A DNA stretch of 64,000 bases from NCBI GenBank assembly GCA_012934845.2, contig WNNJ02003531.1:1-64000 (forward strand), given 5' to 3'. The notes beneath the pieces are model-generated. The model had not been told where the DNA came from. It saw nothing but the letters and a program-made list of their open reading frames with translations, and did not search any database. The translations under genes were made by a program, and so were the position numbers. Position 1 is the stretch's first letter. Every line of letters begins with the position of its first letter. Positions 11,374 through 23,289 of this stretch are shown here, in pieces. This DNA comes from Pomphorhynchus laevis. Lineage: Eukaryota > Acanthocephala > Palaeacanthocephala > Echinorhynchida > Pomphorhynchidae.

Positions 11374-11979
11374 TTATGGGGAAACGGCATGAACCGAAGC
11401 CGCTCGTTTCTTGGATACCGGAAGAGCCGGAACAGAAGCTGCCGGAGGGGAGAACATGACTGACAGTTGTTGGGTGATCAGTTTCTCCACATCCTTTGGT
11501 GTAGACTGTCTTTGTGAATGCGGCAAACGTATGATGTCGTTATCTGACATTCTTGTGGCCGCGTTTGCCGCACTGGATGTAGGCACTCTTGTAGGCGTGC
11601 AGTGTCTGCTACACGTTGCCTGGATGTGGGGTGCACATCCAGGCCGGATGTGCACCCCCACAATTAGAACATTTAGGAGGAGAGTTGCACTTGCCGCCGT
11701 CTTGTTGGCAGTCAGCTCTACCACAAAAACCTCAATTTCTGACAGACGAACAGCTTGACTCCCAATGTCCCCATCTGTGGCATTTGTTGCAATGGGGTAT
11801 GTCTTGTCGTCCATACTCATGATCTGGAACGATAAATTATGCCTCATGAATGGATTAAAAGCTGAGTTGGCCAGAATTGAAGCGGTGTCGAGAGATGCCG
11901 AGACGAATGCGAAGGGGAGACGAGTACCGTTTCTCCCGATCACTGTACGAAGATTGTAAACTTTGAACAACAATTCCAA
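11374..11979 (-). pseudogene. ORF1 part of I/Jockey-like LINE copy 1, with two CCHC knuckles
   Basis: The open frame gives VIGRNGTRLPFAFVSASLDT, then ANSAFNPFMRHNL, homologous to ORF1 of copy 2. Just after DDKTYP the frame slips by one. The shifted frame then encodes CNKCHRWGHWESSC, a classic CX2CX4HX4C knuckle, and a second one, CSNCGGAHPAWMC (11,700-11,640). Such knuckles bind nucleic acid in I/Jockey-type ORF1 proteins. Further in, SKKRAASVHAVSP matches SKKRGASAHPIPP in copy 2. Confidence 0.7.
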
Positions 11980-12420
11980 CTATTGAATATCATCTGTTTC
12001 TAACAAGGATGGAATATTTGAAACTTTGAGTGAGGCCATGATAGGAAGACTTTTCGAAGAAGCCAAATTCGAAAGATTTTTCTGAAAAAAAAAACGTTTC
12101 ATACTCCACTGCTAAACCAGGCGTTGCGAAGGAGATTTTAATTTCGGATGCGTAATACCTTATAGAGTTGAATAACACACGGTTTTTGTAATAAATTGTA
12201 AATTCACACAAAAACACGTTTAAACAAATTTTGTCGTTCAATGGGTTTTATTAATTTTATAATCAATAGATTTTTTGTCATGGGAATAGGGGGAAGCTTC
12301 CCTATCCTTTCGTTGGTGTTTGATAATAAATCACTAACCTTGAACGCTGTATTCGAAGAATAAACCTGTATATTGTTCAAGTTGAGATTTTTTCCATTCC
12401 GTTTTGAGCATTATTAAGGG

Positions 12421-14070
12421 AGCTTTGATGCTCCGACACTTTTACACTGTTTTACATTTTTTGAAGCTCAATAGATTGTAGGCAGCAAATTGTGTTGCTA
12501 GCACACAGGCTTGAAGTCAGCAGCAGCTTGATATATTCGGCTAGTAATTCCAATAGTCGTTGTGTATTCGAGTATTCTGCTTGAATTTTGTGCGTACTGG
12601 CAGGAACAATTTTATATGCTTACTGACAGGAACAAGAGATTAATTTGAATTTAACAATATTGATATACCAACATTATTACAAGAGGGTCGACACTAATGT
12701 TAGCGAGCGAATGTTAAAAGACAAACCGACATAGCTGAAGATGGTAATAGCTGAGTTTCAGTTATAAAATTATCATATTTATATCAAATATTTCAATTCA
12801 TCAAATAATTATGATAAACTGCTTTATATCGTATAATATATCTAATCAATACTATAATAATATTATAATAAATAATAAAATATACATTATATATAATGAA
12901 TATTTATGTATATATTATAATATATACATTTAATAGTTTATATTATTGTATATTACAAATATATATTTTTTATATACATTTAATGTATATATGAATGTAT
13001 TTCTTAAAACCAATATATGATCAACAAAAAATTTTTCTGTCAAAATTTCAAGACATTTACCACCATAACAACATAGTCTCTGAATATCAAGAATTAAATA
13101 TGATATTATTAATATTTTATATAATGCATTATATATTAAAGTTCGCTCAAAATAGGTGATAGAGAATTACCCCCATTGTCGATTCATCCGTTTGTTCATA
13201 TAGTTCTCCGTTAAATTCATATGTCAATCCAATAATACACATTTTAAAGACAAATTATATATTTGTGAACTTAAACTTTTTGACGATAAATTTATTTCAA
13301 ATAATTGTTAAATTTGGTTTGACGTTGTAATGCATTATCACATGGTACTTTTTTAAATTTGTTATTATTTATTAGTTCATTACCTTATGTTACATATTCA
13401 TGTTTATCCATAACTACAAAACAATTTTCTTTGCCTGCCTTACATGCCACAATGGTCGTTAGCTTTCAATTCTTTAGTATGGTTTAAGTGTTCTCTAGTA
13501 TTATGATTATCCGAAGCACACTTTTTAATTTTATTTTAGTTCAATTTAATGCATGATGGTAAATTATGTTTTAAATGTGAAGAATAATAAGTTTCTTCTA
13601 AACAAGTGTGGAGTTGTTATTCCTTAACTCTTAAACTTGATGTATAATTTGATCCTAGATCTAACAAATTCTTAGAATTTTTACTTAATCGTTTTTCACT
13701 GTTCATGCATTTTGCTCATGTCGTTATTTTTATGTTTTTTTAAATGAATTATTAAAGTAAAAAAACATTTTTTTAAATTAATGAATTATTAAAGTAAAAA
13801 ACATAAATGTTTTGTATCTTTGTTGTACATTTTTGGTGTTTTTGTATCATTGTTGTGATTTTGCTTGATGCGGTCCCTACGAAAAGAAAATGTTACATGA
13901 AAAAGTGCCAGCAACGAATTTGATTTCAACAAATTTGTAGAAAGCCGACAATAAATTCTTTGCATTTTTTCATTTTTATGTTGTTTCCAATTTCTAAGTA
14001 TAATTTATAATTTCTTTGATAATTTCCAATTTCCAAGGATAATTTATAATTTCTTTGATATTTCTAACTG
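12421..14070. other. Intron, no gene recognised
   Basis: AT-rich DNA upstream of the minus-strand LINE copy. Bases 12,430-12,730 could be part of its 5'-UTR, but there is no second copy of that part to compare. Confidence 0.4.
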
Positions 14071-14112
14071 GCAAAATATCAAAATAATAGTCTTTCAATT
14101 ATACCTTATCGT
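14071..14112. mobile_element. MITE end fragment
   Basis: CAAAATATCAAAATAAT, CTTTCAATTATACC and ATCGTTCCTGAA match the right end of the hairpin MITE at 48.1 kb. The other end was not found. Confidence 0.45.
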
Positions 14113-14256
14113 TCCTGAACATTTACAATACAGATCAAGATGGATATTTTTCTTATTATATATCTAATTACATATTAATATATTATATATGTATATATAA
14201 TATATATACATATAAATAGTAAATATTCGTATTAATTCGATAAATAATCGTATATT

Positions 14257-14505
14257 ATGTATATAACGATAAATATTAAGTATATCGTATATTACGATAA
14301 ATCTTGTGCGATTTTATTAGTACGTAAATATAATAAACCTTCGTACCACTATGCTTTTGTTTGTTTCAATGCTCCAGACAAAAATATGACGACGGAAAAA
14401 ATTAGGCAAATCGAATCGGCTAATTGCTTTGGAGTCATTCGGACAATATATACAATGTTTAAAATGTTGTTGAATTATTCTACGTGGAAATTATATTATA
14501 AATAG
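14257..14505 (+). other. Short ORF of unknown status
   Basis: An 82-codon plus-strand frame includes SYHYAFVCFNAPDKNMTTEK, then IRQIESANCFGVIRTI. AFVCF resembles the RNP1 core of an RRM, but the flanking basic and Gly residues of RNP1 are absent and no RNP2 is seen. It could be an exon remnant or chance. Confidence 0.2.
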
Positions 14506-15229
14506 AAAAGATAAAACGAACTTACGGTGGAAAGAAATAAAACATTAAGAATGTGTCAATCATAGCATTATTGATTTTTATTGATAGTTTATTGTTAATC
14601 ACACCGTAGTTATAGCACCGATCCAAAGCTTAAATTAAATATTATATAAAAGTATATTACAAAATATTATATTATGGAAAATTAGAATGTATTCAAAATA
14701 ATAATTAGCCATATAAGAAATATGCTATAAATTAAATAAACCAAATCTTAATTTATACCATTAGTCAATTGTAATATCTGATCGCAAACATTAATATTTA
14801 TTATATTGGATTCAGTATTTTACACAAATAATTTATTACAAAAGTTTTAAATAAATGCTAAAATTGTGAACATTAGGTTATAATGTATAATATATAATAA
14901 AAATATATACAATAATATTATATTATATAATACAATTTTACATATAGTATATAATGCTAAAAAAATAATTTACTTGATTATAAATCTTAAATCTCATTTT
15001 AATATTATGTAATATATATCTCACGTAATATTATGTATCAAATTAAAACGCAAAGATATATGCAAATTTGTAATAATTAATTGAATTTTATTATAATATT
15101 ATATAAAGACTATAATTTCAATTGTTTGTAGTAAAAGCTATTTCTATTGATTTTCATTACGAAATTATGCAAATTTTAATTAAATTTGAATAAAAATAAA
15201 ATTAATATTATTAAAATTATCCTCACAGG

Positions 15230-15432
15230 TATTGTTTATATTCTTGATACACGGGACGCTACTAATCATACTGGGTCGGTCTCATCAGCTGCTGACCCAG
15301 ACCTACATTTCTAGTTTCGACGCTTATTATCTGCTTACTCCGTACACTGGTGCTGATCGGATTCGAGCTCAGGACGTCTGTATCACGATTCCAATGTTAC
15401 ATCCACTAGCATGGCTGCTTCGATGGTAATAT
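15230..15432 (-). mobile_element. tRNA-derived SINE, family 1
   Basis: A GC-richer island in AT-rich intron DNA. On the minus strand a box A-like CATGCTAGTGG (15,413-15,403) is followed 33 bases later by a box B-like AGCTCGAATCC (15,369-15,359), the spacing of a pol III tRNA promoter. About 130 bases of body follow. Part of that body recurs at 27,468-27,560, which marks it as a dispersed family and not a lone tRNA gene. Confidence 0.65.
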
Positions 15433-16463
15433 ACCGAAATGTATATCTACACTACTGGATTGCTGATGCAATCAAGTTATATTGTTTTAATTGTTTTATT
15501 AATTATATTTAATATGTTAAAGTTTTTATAAATTCAATATATACCTCTGCTACGTAGATGCAAAATTTAAAACCCACTAAGTTATCATGTGATAATTTTA
15601 AACTTAATTTAACTGATAGTGTAATAAAAATTTGATCCAATTGGAGTTAGCAACCAATAAAAATATTGTACTGTAAATAAATTCTGCAAAAACAAAGTCA
15701 GAAATATTCACAACAAAATCGTTTTCTTTCTAGAAAACTACAAAATCTATAAAGCAAACATTTTACATAGCAGCTCATATATAATTAAGTAATTGCATCT
15801 AAGTACATTTATACATTTAAAATCAGAACTCTGGTAGAATTTCGTTCTAATTTTCGTTCTAACCAATTTCGTTCTAATAAAAATCGTTATATTGCGTTTT
15901 ATTTAATAAAACATTTTTTGGTTAGACTTTGATACGAAAAGAACAAATAATATTACATAAATATAAATACATACATAAATATATATTTATTGCATAAATA
16001 TAATTTATAATCGTATATTTTATATATTTATGTATTATATAAATATGATATTAAAATATTTATATATTTTATATAATTTATATATTTATATACAAATATA
16101 TATATTTATTGCATAAATATAATTTATATTGATTAACATCGTATATTTTAAACGCAGGTAATATACAATAATATTTAAATATTGTATTGAATATTAGATA
16201 GTAAGTCGTCGAATCGTTATAATTGCATTACTAAAAACAATTGTCATATTCTCGTAAAGAATTAATATTTAAATTTATTATAATTAATAACTAAAAAGAA
16301 TTAAATACAAATTATTATATTAATTATTATATTCTTGCAAAAAAATATAAAACCTTTGAATTTAATATTTGCATAGGGTTAGAGTACATTTAACTTTAAA
16401 ATAAATGCTTAGAAATCGAATTTTAACGATATAACGATTACAAAATCTAAAATTCGTATTTAC

Positions 16464-16551
16464 CTGGTCTGACCGACGCAATCACTTGTATAAGAGTGTT
16501 GACGTGTGTATCCACTACATCAACACGAATGAAACTGTTATTGTATCTAAG
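16464..16551 (-). CDS. TMEM131-like exon F
   Basis: An 88-base exon with acceptor GTTTTCTAG and donor CCAG|GTAAAT. It encodes LRYNNSFIRVDVVDTHVNTL, then IQVIASVRP. A strand-turn-strand ending in V-x-A-x-V is the usual close of a PapD/ASH-type module, and the human TMEM131 stretch ending IPVKAVIAVG is similar. It enters in phase 0, which fits exon G, and leaves 1 base, so at least one exon between F and D is unseen. A LINE copy fills part of that 7.7 kb intron. Confidence 0.5.
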
Positions 16552-17191
16552 CTAGAAAACAAAAGTTTTAAAATCAAAAATCAATTTAAAATATAATAAA
16601 GAAATACAATAAGGAAATCATTTAAAAAATTTTCTTATGATATTTTCGATGTTTCGTTTATATTTAATAAAATAGTATTTGGCAAACTGTATAGACGTTT
16701 TCTTTATAAATAAAAGAAACTAATATTCAATTATAATTAAATAACCGATTAAAAGACTATTTTTGATAGCAAATCTAATTATATCTTCAAATAACCGCTG
16801 GAAGTCGGGCAAATAAAAAATACAATTTAATATTTTAAATCATAATAAATTAATATTTAATATTAATTTAATATTAAATTAAATAAATTAATTTAATATT
16901 TAATTTATTTTAATATTAATTGATTAATATTTAATCGTAATTTAGATATTTAGAAATCATTAAAATTAAACTAAGTATCTTAAAATGTCGCGTATCAATT
17001 CCTTATATTTTTGAAAATAACAAGAAGAATTTCTGATCAATTTTTAATCATAATTAAATTAAATCAATTTTAATTTCAAATTTAAAAATAAAAATTTGAA
17101 ATCGCTGAATAAAGGTCTTCTGAAAAGTTAGAAAATACACGTTCCTAAATACATCAAAATGCACTAATAAAAAGAAAACAAAACACTTTAC

Positions 17192-17301
17192 TTCCTGAAT
17201 TTTGATATTTGTCGGACGATTACAATTAACTAAATATATAAGGTATTCTTGACAAAGCCAATTATCACAGTAATTATTAATCACGGCAAAAGACGAAGGT
17301 T
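17192..17301 (-). CDS. TMEM131-like exon G
   Basis: A 110-base exon with acceptor GTTGTTTAG and donor GAA|GTAAAG. It encodes PSSFAVINNYCDNWLCQEYL, then IYLVNCNRPTNIKIQE. The I-Y-L-x-N followed by N-x-x-I-x-I resembles the start of a PapD-like module in TMEM131 (PIYLTNTFSFAILI). Three Cys within about 16 residues are unusual for that fold. The intron to exon F is 640 bp. Confidence 0.5.
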
Positions 17302-18055
17302 CTAAACAACGCACGCTCGATCATTCAAATTAAATAAAGATATACGAAACCTTGGCGTGTCGATATTTGAATAGGAATATTTATTATTTCGCTGAAGGTT
17401 TTGGAGTACAATCTGAAGGTCAGAATGGAATTGATTGTAGACTTAGATGTACTGATTGTAATGTTAGCATAACATTTTACTTGGTCAGGAAACAACAATA
17501 GCTAAGTTCAATAAATTAAATTACTTCATAATCAAAGTACATATAAATACATCAAAGCATTTTACTTAAGTAAAAATTATTTATATCATACAAATGGTTT
17601 ATTCCACTTGTGTCAGTAACGTCTTTTTACAATTTTTAAACATTTAAGAGTTAATAAATTGCATTTAAAAAACCGAAATAAACATAAATTGTTTATGTAA
17701 TTTTTTATTTCCTTTATTCATAAAGGGAATATGGCGCTTTTGAGGTTCGCCTTAGAAACTCAATGTCGAAACTCAATGGATAGTAGTCCGTTCTGATGAC
17801 CTATTATCTTAATTGTTAATAAGGCTTTTAAAAATATTTCCATCATAATAAACTTTTTAACTAAATTCTGATAGATTTTTATATAGCGTAGTATATGAAT
17901 TATAAATAAAATAAATATTTTATGAAAGATACATTAAATTATTACTAAAATTATTACTAAAATATCAACCATTTACCAATGGTTGATACCATTTGGAATT
18001 GTTGTTTCCATAAACAAGGATCCAAATCAGTATTGTTCTATCAGGACGCAAAAAA

Positions 18056-18901
18056 ATGAGTACGAACAAGCGTGTCGGAGGAACAAAGGATTGTAAAAAA
18101 AAAACAGTTTTCCAGTCAATTTTCTAGTAAAAACAAAGAAACATGACGAAATACAGGTAAATACTGCTCTGAAATCGCCTGTTCCAAAGGTTAGTGAGTT
18201 TTCAATTGCTGCTAGGGATGGGGAAGTACTTCCCCCAATCCCAAAACTAAAAAATCTGATAATTATAAAGATCAAAAAGCCTATGGAAAGGCATTTATTG
18301 TTTAATTTCTTTCTACGGCCGTTTACAGAGCAACTATCAAATAGAATCATTTTCAACTCGGTAAAACTTTATGAAACTGAACTAAAGATTTCGTTTATCA
18401 CCTCAGACCTCTTAAAGAGGTATGTTAAATACTTCGAATCTTCCCTGTCGAAGTATGGGTCCATATACTCTAAACCCATACTTGCCACTCTAAAAGTATC
18501 TAACCTCCCTTGTCAATTGGAAGAGAATGATATCGAGTTGCTAAAAGAAACATTTAAAATATCGAACTTCAGTTCAATAATAGGCGAGAGCGGACATCAA
18601 ATACCAGTTGGATTTTGTTCCGCTTCCCTAGAGCGGGCTGAATCGCTGGCTAATTCAGCTTGTAATCCCTTCATGAGATTTAATCTCAGATTTACAATCA
18701 TTGATAAAGATAAATATTCCATCATCAACGGCAATTCCATCATCCAAAAAGAGGGGGGCTTCGGCTCATCCTATCCCTCCTATCAATATTGGCAATCTCC
18801 TGAAGAATAAAAAAATAAGGGGAAATGAAGATGCTGCCCATGGGCAAGTACCTTCCCCGGATGGTTCTAGCGACATGAAAGGGGAACCTTCCCATTCCTA
18901 G
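18056..18901 (+). pseudogene. ORF1 of I/Jockey-like LINE copy 2, knuckle region deleted
   Basis: An ATG at 18,056 (MSTNKRVGGTKDCKKK) runs into an A-rich tract. There the frame must change to join the long open part that reads VSEFSIAARDGEVLPPIPK and on to FTIIDKDKYSI. Where copy 1 then encodes two CCHC knuckles, this copy jumps to SSKKRGASAHPIPP in another frame. About 130 residues with both knuckles are missing. The protein would lack its nucleic-acid-binding zinc knuckles. Confidence 0.7.
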
Positions 18902-18944
18902 CTCCTTCTAGGTAGGCAATCCCACATCAAACTAATCCACCATA

Positions 18945-19523
18945 ATGCAGAGTAATCGTGAGCCTTTTTCACTGAATATCCTTCAATGGAATTCGGGAGG
19001 CGCTTCTGCCCTTAGACTTCTATCTGGTAGAAATGCAAATGTTATAGTCCTCCAGGAGACGCGGTCTATCCGTCTACCCGAGGACATTACTCGATTTATC
19101 CCAAAGCACATTTGTTCCCACTATACTCCGTACATAACCCCTCCTCACTCATCTTCATCTCAAGGACTCTTGACCTTAATTAAGTGCTCTTTAAGGTCCT
19201 CCCTCCTATTAAACTATTCATGTCCAGCCATGTCTTGTTTAGTAGTTTCACTCTGTAAGAACGGTAAACGCCTCAGTCTTGCCAATGTCTACATCCGTCC
19301 TGGGGAGATACACAAAAACCGTGTCACCCTGGATAGTATTATCGACAGCGGCTACGACATAATACTTGGACATTTCAATGACAGAACTGGTTGTTGGATC
19401 AATGCAGCACTTCGCAGAGCTAGGAACGGTTATCTTATTCACAAACCACCTTCCCCTACCTTTCATTGCATATCAACAAATTCAGTCCTCGATATTTTAC
19501 TGCTTCACTCGAGGGATTGTTAA
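18945..19523 (+). pseudogene. APE endonuclease segment of ORF2, LINE copy 2
   Basis: It starts with ATG MQSNREPFSLNILQWNSGG. The order N (QWNSGG), E (QETRS), then LANVYIRPGE and LGHFNDRTG is that of an apurinic endonuclease domain, which nicks target DNA. The GDFN box has become GHFN. The frame closes at about residue 192 and continues in other frames (19,466-20,202), where SFWKIFKK and QPIPPWCNFRSRDLSVTDIL occur as in copy 1. Confidence 0.75.
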
Positions 19524-20339
19524 AAACCTTCTGCACGGAGCAATCGCGCCAGCAATTGTCCACCTCTCATGACCTAATTCGTTGGAGAATTGAGGAAGAT
19601 ACGTTGCTTCGAAGGAGGTTTCACTTTGTCCGATCAGAGTGGCCTTCTTTCAAGCGGCTATCCAACTCTTTCCCAGAATAGGAAATGAGAGTCTGACCGA
19701 ATTTAATACCTACACCTTTTCGCAAGCTACCGCGATTTTATCGACTACCTATAAAGGTCGTATATACAATCCCACTCCAACAAAAATCAAGGTCCTAGCG
19801 AAATTGCTTAACCTCTCTAATCTCTTTGTTTCCGCCAGACAGGCTCTCTCGAATGAATACTGGATCAATAGATATAAGTTCCAGCTGAGTAAGGATAGGA
19901 CGAGTATTGCTCGCCTTAGTCCTTCTCAGTCTTCCTTTTGGAAGATTTTCAAGAAGAAGAAGTTTGTTTGCTGGAAGGATAGAGCATTGGGTTGGATAGG
20001 GAATGTAGGCCTTGATAAAGTTTTAGAGGAGTCACTAGCCCTACACAACTATGGAGCCACTCAATCACCTCAACCAATCCCGCCTTGGTGTAACTTCAGA
20101 AGTAGGGATCTATCTGTTACGGATATCCTTAACTCCTGGGGTCCACTCCCGGGCACCTCCAAATTCATCGCTCCAATTTCTTCTCGGGTCTGTCAGCTTT
20201 AGACAGCTGATCAGAGAAGAGAGGTGGCCGTCACAATGCTTTTAGTATCCCCAACCGATGTATCAGGCATCGATATTAGTAAGCGTTTTTTATTCCTAAG
20301 AAAAAATCCTGCTCATGCCCTAAAGATCTGCGACCCATT

Positions 20340-21206
20340 TTGATTCAAAATGCCCTCGTGTCAATTTACGAAAAAGCGCTTGCGCGTAAAATCCGCGACC
20401 ATTTAAGTAGGCGTAATTTGATCCCTCCAGGTTTTCATGGGTTCGTCACAGGACGGTCGGTCCATTCAGCAGTTGGTGAGGTACATCAGTTTTGTGGGGA
20501 TAATAGCCATCATCTAGTTGTGGCTGTTTTTCTTGATTTTTCTGCTGCATTTGACCGCATCTCCATTCTTTATGTGATCTCTTCTCTCAGGTCCTTCTGG
20601 TTGCCTGCGAGAAATGTGAACAGAGTGGAGATCCTGCTGTATACCAAGCGTTTTTACTATGAAGACGACCCAGATGCGCGCCAGTTCTACCCTATTACGG
20701 GTGTGCCTCAAGATTCCCTACTTTCTCCTATCTTATACCTTGATGCCTCTATTAAACTATTCAAAATATTTAAACGCGAACAACGTCTAGTGGTGTACGC
20801 TGATGACACCACAGCCCTGTTCACTGGACGCAGGTGTAAAGACGTAGTCTCTGACATCAGCCGTTTCTTTTCAAGATTAAAAGACCAGCTACCCCAATCC
20901 AATCTTATTTTAAACTCTGCAAAATCGCAGGTGGTAGTCTTTCATGACTCCCCTGCAACAAAGAAAAAACTTAAGAGACTAGCACTCTCTGCGCTCTCCT
21001 CCATATTTGCCTCTGAACCACTCCCCACCTTTAGAAGTCGAGTAAAATACCTGGGGTTCACCGTTACGGTGAACTGGTCGGCGAAAACCGACCTGGATAG
21101 ATTCAAATGTATCCTGAAGAAAGCTAGGTGGGCCCTGAATCGGGCTCAACATCTGTCATTGAAAGGGAAAACTCAGGTGCGCCTCTGTGGCACTTGGGCT
21201 ATCTAG
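20340..21206 (+). pseudogene. Reverse transcriptase segment of ORF2, LINE copy 2
   Basis: It encodes 288 open codons with LIPPGFHGFVTGRSVHSAVG, VAVFLDFSAAFDRI, FYPITGVPQDSLLSPILY and VVYADDTTALF. It then has FRSRVKYLGFTVTVNWSAKT, the thumb-side KYLG motif. The GVPQGS box reads GVPQDS. It extends about 60 codons past the point where copy 1 is cut off. Confidence 0.8.
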
Positions 21207-21784
21207 GGATTAGTCTTCTTTTCGAGAGGACGTCCCCCAGAGCAAAGGCTAATGTTTCTTAAGCTCCTCGTTTCTCGTTTACCCAGCATAGTCCGTCTCG
21301 ATTGGATTCTTCAGGGGGTGAAAGACCCCGGGTGGTTCAGTCGAAAGGCGGCGTGTTGGATCGGTTGGTGGGCTAAGATCCCCATGGATTTGAGGCCATA
21401 GAAGAGAAAGTGGAAGACATGAATTGTTAAAGACCGAAGTTGTGCTGCCGTTTTTTCTGACTATGATATGACTGTCTGTTTTTTTTCTTGCATGCTACTT
21501 ATAGGTTATTGATGTATTTAATAAAATCGTTGTTGTTGATCCTAATCAGTTTTATAAAGGATTATAAAACGAATGCAGATAAAATCATTTAAAATACGCA
21601 ATGCCATAATTATTATATCATCATTTAATGGTCATTAGCATTTGGTTTCTAAATGGCTAAGAATGAAAGAAATATTTTGTTGGTGTTTGTTTCGATAAAC
21701 CGGCATATTATTAATAAACAGACAGAAACAAATACGTTTTGTAACCACTTTATTAATTTTTTTCTTATAATCTACCCCTTTAAG

Positions 21785-21965
21785 GATTACCGTAATGGCC
21801 ACGGAGAGGTTGAATGTCAATTTCTGATCCACCAATCCCACGCCGGTCCATTCATTGGCCACAACGGGGAGCATGTAAAAGAATTAAGAAACCGATTTGA
21901 ATTGGGCATAAAAGTGTTTTCTTGTCGATGCCCACTGTCCACTGATCGAGTTGTTTTGCTGAGAG
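21785..21965 (+). CDS. Lone KH-domain exon, hnRNP K KH2-like
   Basis: The exon is bounded by a pyrimidine tract with CTTTAAG and by the donor GAGAG|GTAATT, phase 0 in and 1 out. It encodes about 60 residues including ECQFLIHQSHAGPFIGHNGE, then VKELRNRF, IKVF and CPLSTDRVVLL. Human hnRNP K KH2 reads LRLLIHQSLAGGIIGVKG, IKELREN, IKLFQECCPHSTDRVVLI, so the match is plain. The GxxG RNA-binding loop is kept as GHNG. It is on the strand opposite to the TMEM131-like gene, inside its intron. No KH1, KH3 or other partner exon was seen, so it may be a nested gene with distant exons or an orphaned exon copy. An (AT)n microsatellite follows it. Confidence 0.7.
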
Positions 21966-22035
21966 GTAATTTGTAATTTGCTCAAATTCAATAGCAACTT
22001 ATCAAGACTCTTCAAGACAATGTTTTAAGTATCTT

Positions 22036-22040
<5 letters not shown>

Positions 22041-22101
<61 letters not shown>
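22041..22101. repeat. (AT)n microsatellite
   Basis: About 30 uninterrupted AT units, 75 bases after the KH-domain exon. Confidence 0.95.
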
Positions 22102-22104
<3 letters not shown>

Positions 22105-22199
22105 TTTTTTACACAATAAAACAGTAAATGACGGTAAGTTTGAAGAGGCAATAACTTGCACCATTTATACAAGTCGAAAGAAATATTAACAAATACTTA

Positions 22200-22800
22200 T
22201 TCGTAGGCTGATCGACTTCCGCTCTTTTCTCGTTCTTATATTGTCCATTCTATTTTCAAGAATTGATTATTGTCTTATCTTATTTGCTAAGGCAATATTA
22301 CCTTCATGTTGAATTTTGTTTGCGTATTGTTACGTTTCGTCTATTATTTTGTCACTTACCATTCTATTACACCTTGCTTATCTTGATGATTCGCGTTCTG
22401 CCCTCTTGGATCTGCAATCAAGTAATTTGCTACTTATCTACGTCCCTCCGCACTCAACCAACTATAGAATCCGTTCTTTTATTCTCGCTATTCCACTTGC
22501 CTGGAATTCGTTGCCAGCATAAGTCCGTTCTTACTCGTCGCTTCCACTCTTCAAACGACATATACGTCCCTGCAATATAGATCCTCCTCAAAAAAAATCG
22601 AGAAATCAATTCCCTCAACATCTTACCCAACTCACAATTCTATCATACATCTTCAACGAACTAATCCACATTTTCCCTTGACGCCTTGCCGCATTCCACT
22701 ACTATCCCTTATATTCAATATACTTTCTTCAATTTCATCAACATTTTCATTTTACCTTTGTATGTCAGGGATGAATTAAGTACATAAAACTTGGGTAAGT
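22200..22800 (+). mobile_element. LINE 3'-end fragment (L2/CR1-like)
   Basis: It reads YVPPHSTNYRIRSFILAIPL and AWNSLPA, the C-terminal ORF2 signature also seen at 61.4 kb (YVPNYSNNYGLRSFLVAASL). Only this 3' part is present, as 5' truncation produces. Confidence 0.6.
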
Positions 22801-23289
22801 ATCCCAGTTATTAATTTAGTTCAATATTATTAAAAAAGATTCAAAACAAGAAATTTATATTATGGATAATCAGTCTACTTTTATTGGATATTTTAATATT
22901 ATGATATTATTGAAATTTTGATAACTCTTTTTTTCTGCACGATACTTTAATCCTATAAATACGCCAACAGTTGATGATGTCCACCAATGTAATGTAGTGT
23001 ACTGCTTTTTGCTTATGGATAGGATTAAAGTAGCTTGCAGAATAAGAATAGTCATCAAAATTTTAATTGTAACAAGGACTGCACAAGTATATAACCTTAA
23101 AATTATGATATTACTTCATTGGTCGGTTTCATATTTCCTCGTGAGGTTCTTTCAATCCTATCAGCATCACTGTACGCTACAATACCATATCAAATGTTTT
23201 ATAGATCCTGGAATGGTTTTACTCACTTATTATCATATTCGATTACGGATTAACCAGACCACTATTTCAGCGAAATGAATTTAAGTAGA

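Larger units (their letters stand above)
9143..12420 (-). mobile_element. I/Jockey-like LINE, copy 1, 3'-truncated and decayed
   Basis: Read on the minus strand it has ORF1 (about 12,420-11,250) and ORF2 (11,206 to 9,143), colinear with copy 2 on the plus strand. ORF2 begins MQSNQEPFSLNILQWNSGG, an APE endonuclease start, and carries GDFNDRTGRW at 10,790. RT segments follow, with YADDITALF at about 9,480. The match to copy 2 stops abruptly at a Lys-Lys-Ala-Arg-Trp stretch near 9,143, so this copy lacks its 3' end, the reverse of usual LINE truncation. It has several frameshifts and a deletion between 10,560 and 10,500 relative to copy 2. Confidence 0.85.
18040..21538 (+). mobile_element. I/Jockey-like LINE, copy 2, near full length but decayed
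   Basis: It has ORF1 (about 18,056-18,900) and ORF2 (18,945 to about 21,400), then a tail ending in a short GTT repeat (21,520-21,535). It lies within an intron of the TMEM131-like gene, in the opposite orientation to that gene. ORF2 has APE residues (LQWNSGG, LQETRS, HFNDRTG with His for the usual Asp) and RT motifs (TGVPQ, VVYADDTTALF). Several frameshifts split ORF2. Confidence 0.85.

Noticed and set aside
11257-11959. Several plus-strand ORFs of 60-115 codons
   Set aside because: They are antisense shadows of the GC-richer LINE ORF1 on the minus strand.
15359-15413. Functional tRNA gene
   Set aside because: Box A and B are near-consensus, but no acceptor stem or clean anticodon arm forms, and the sequence continues into a repeated body.
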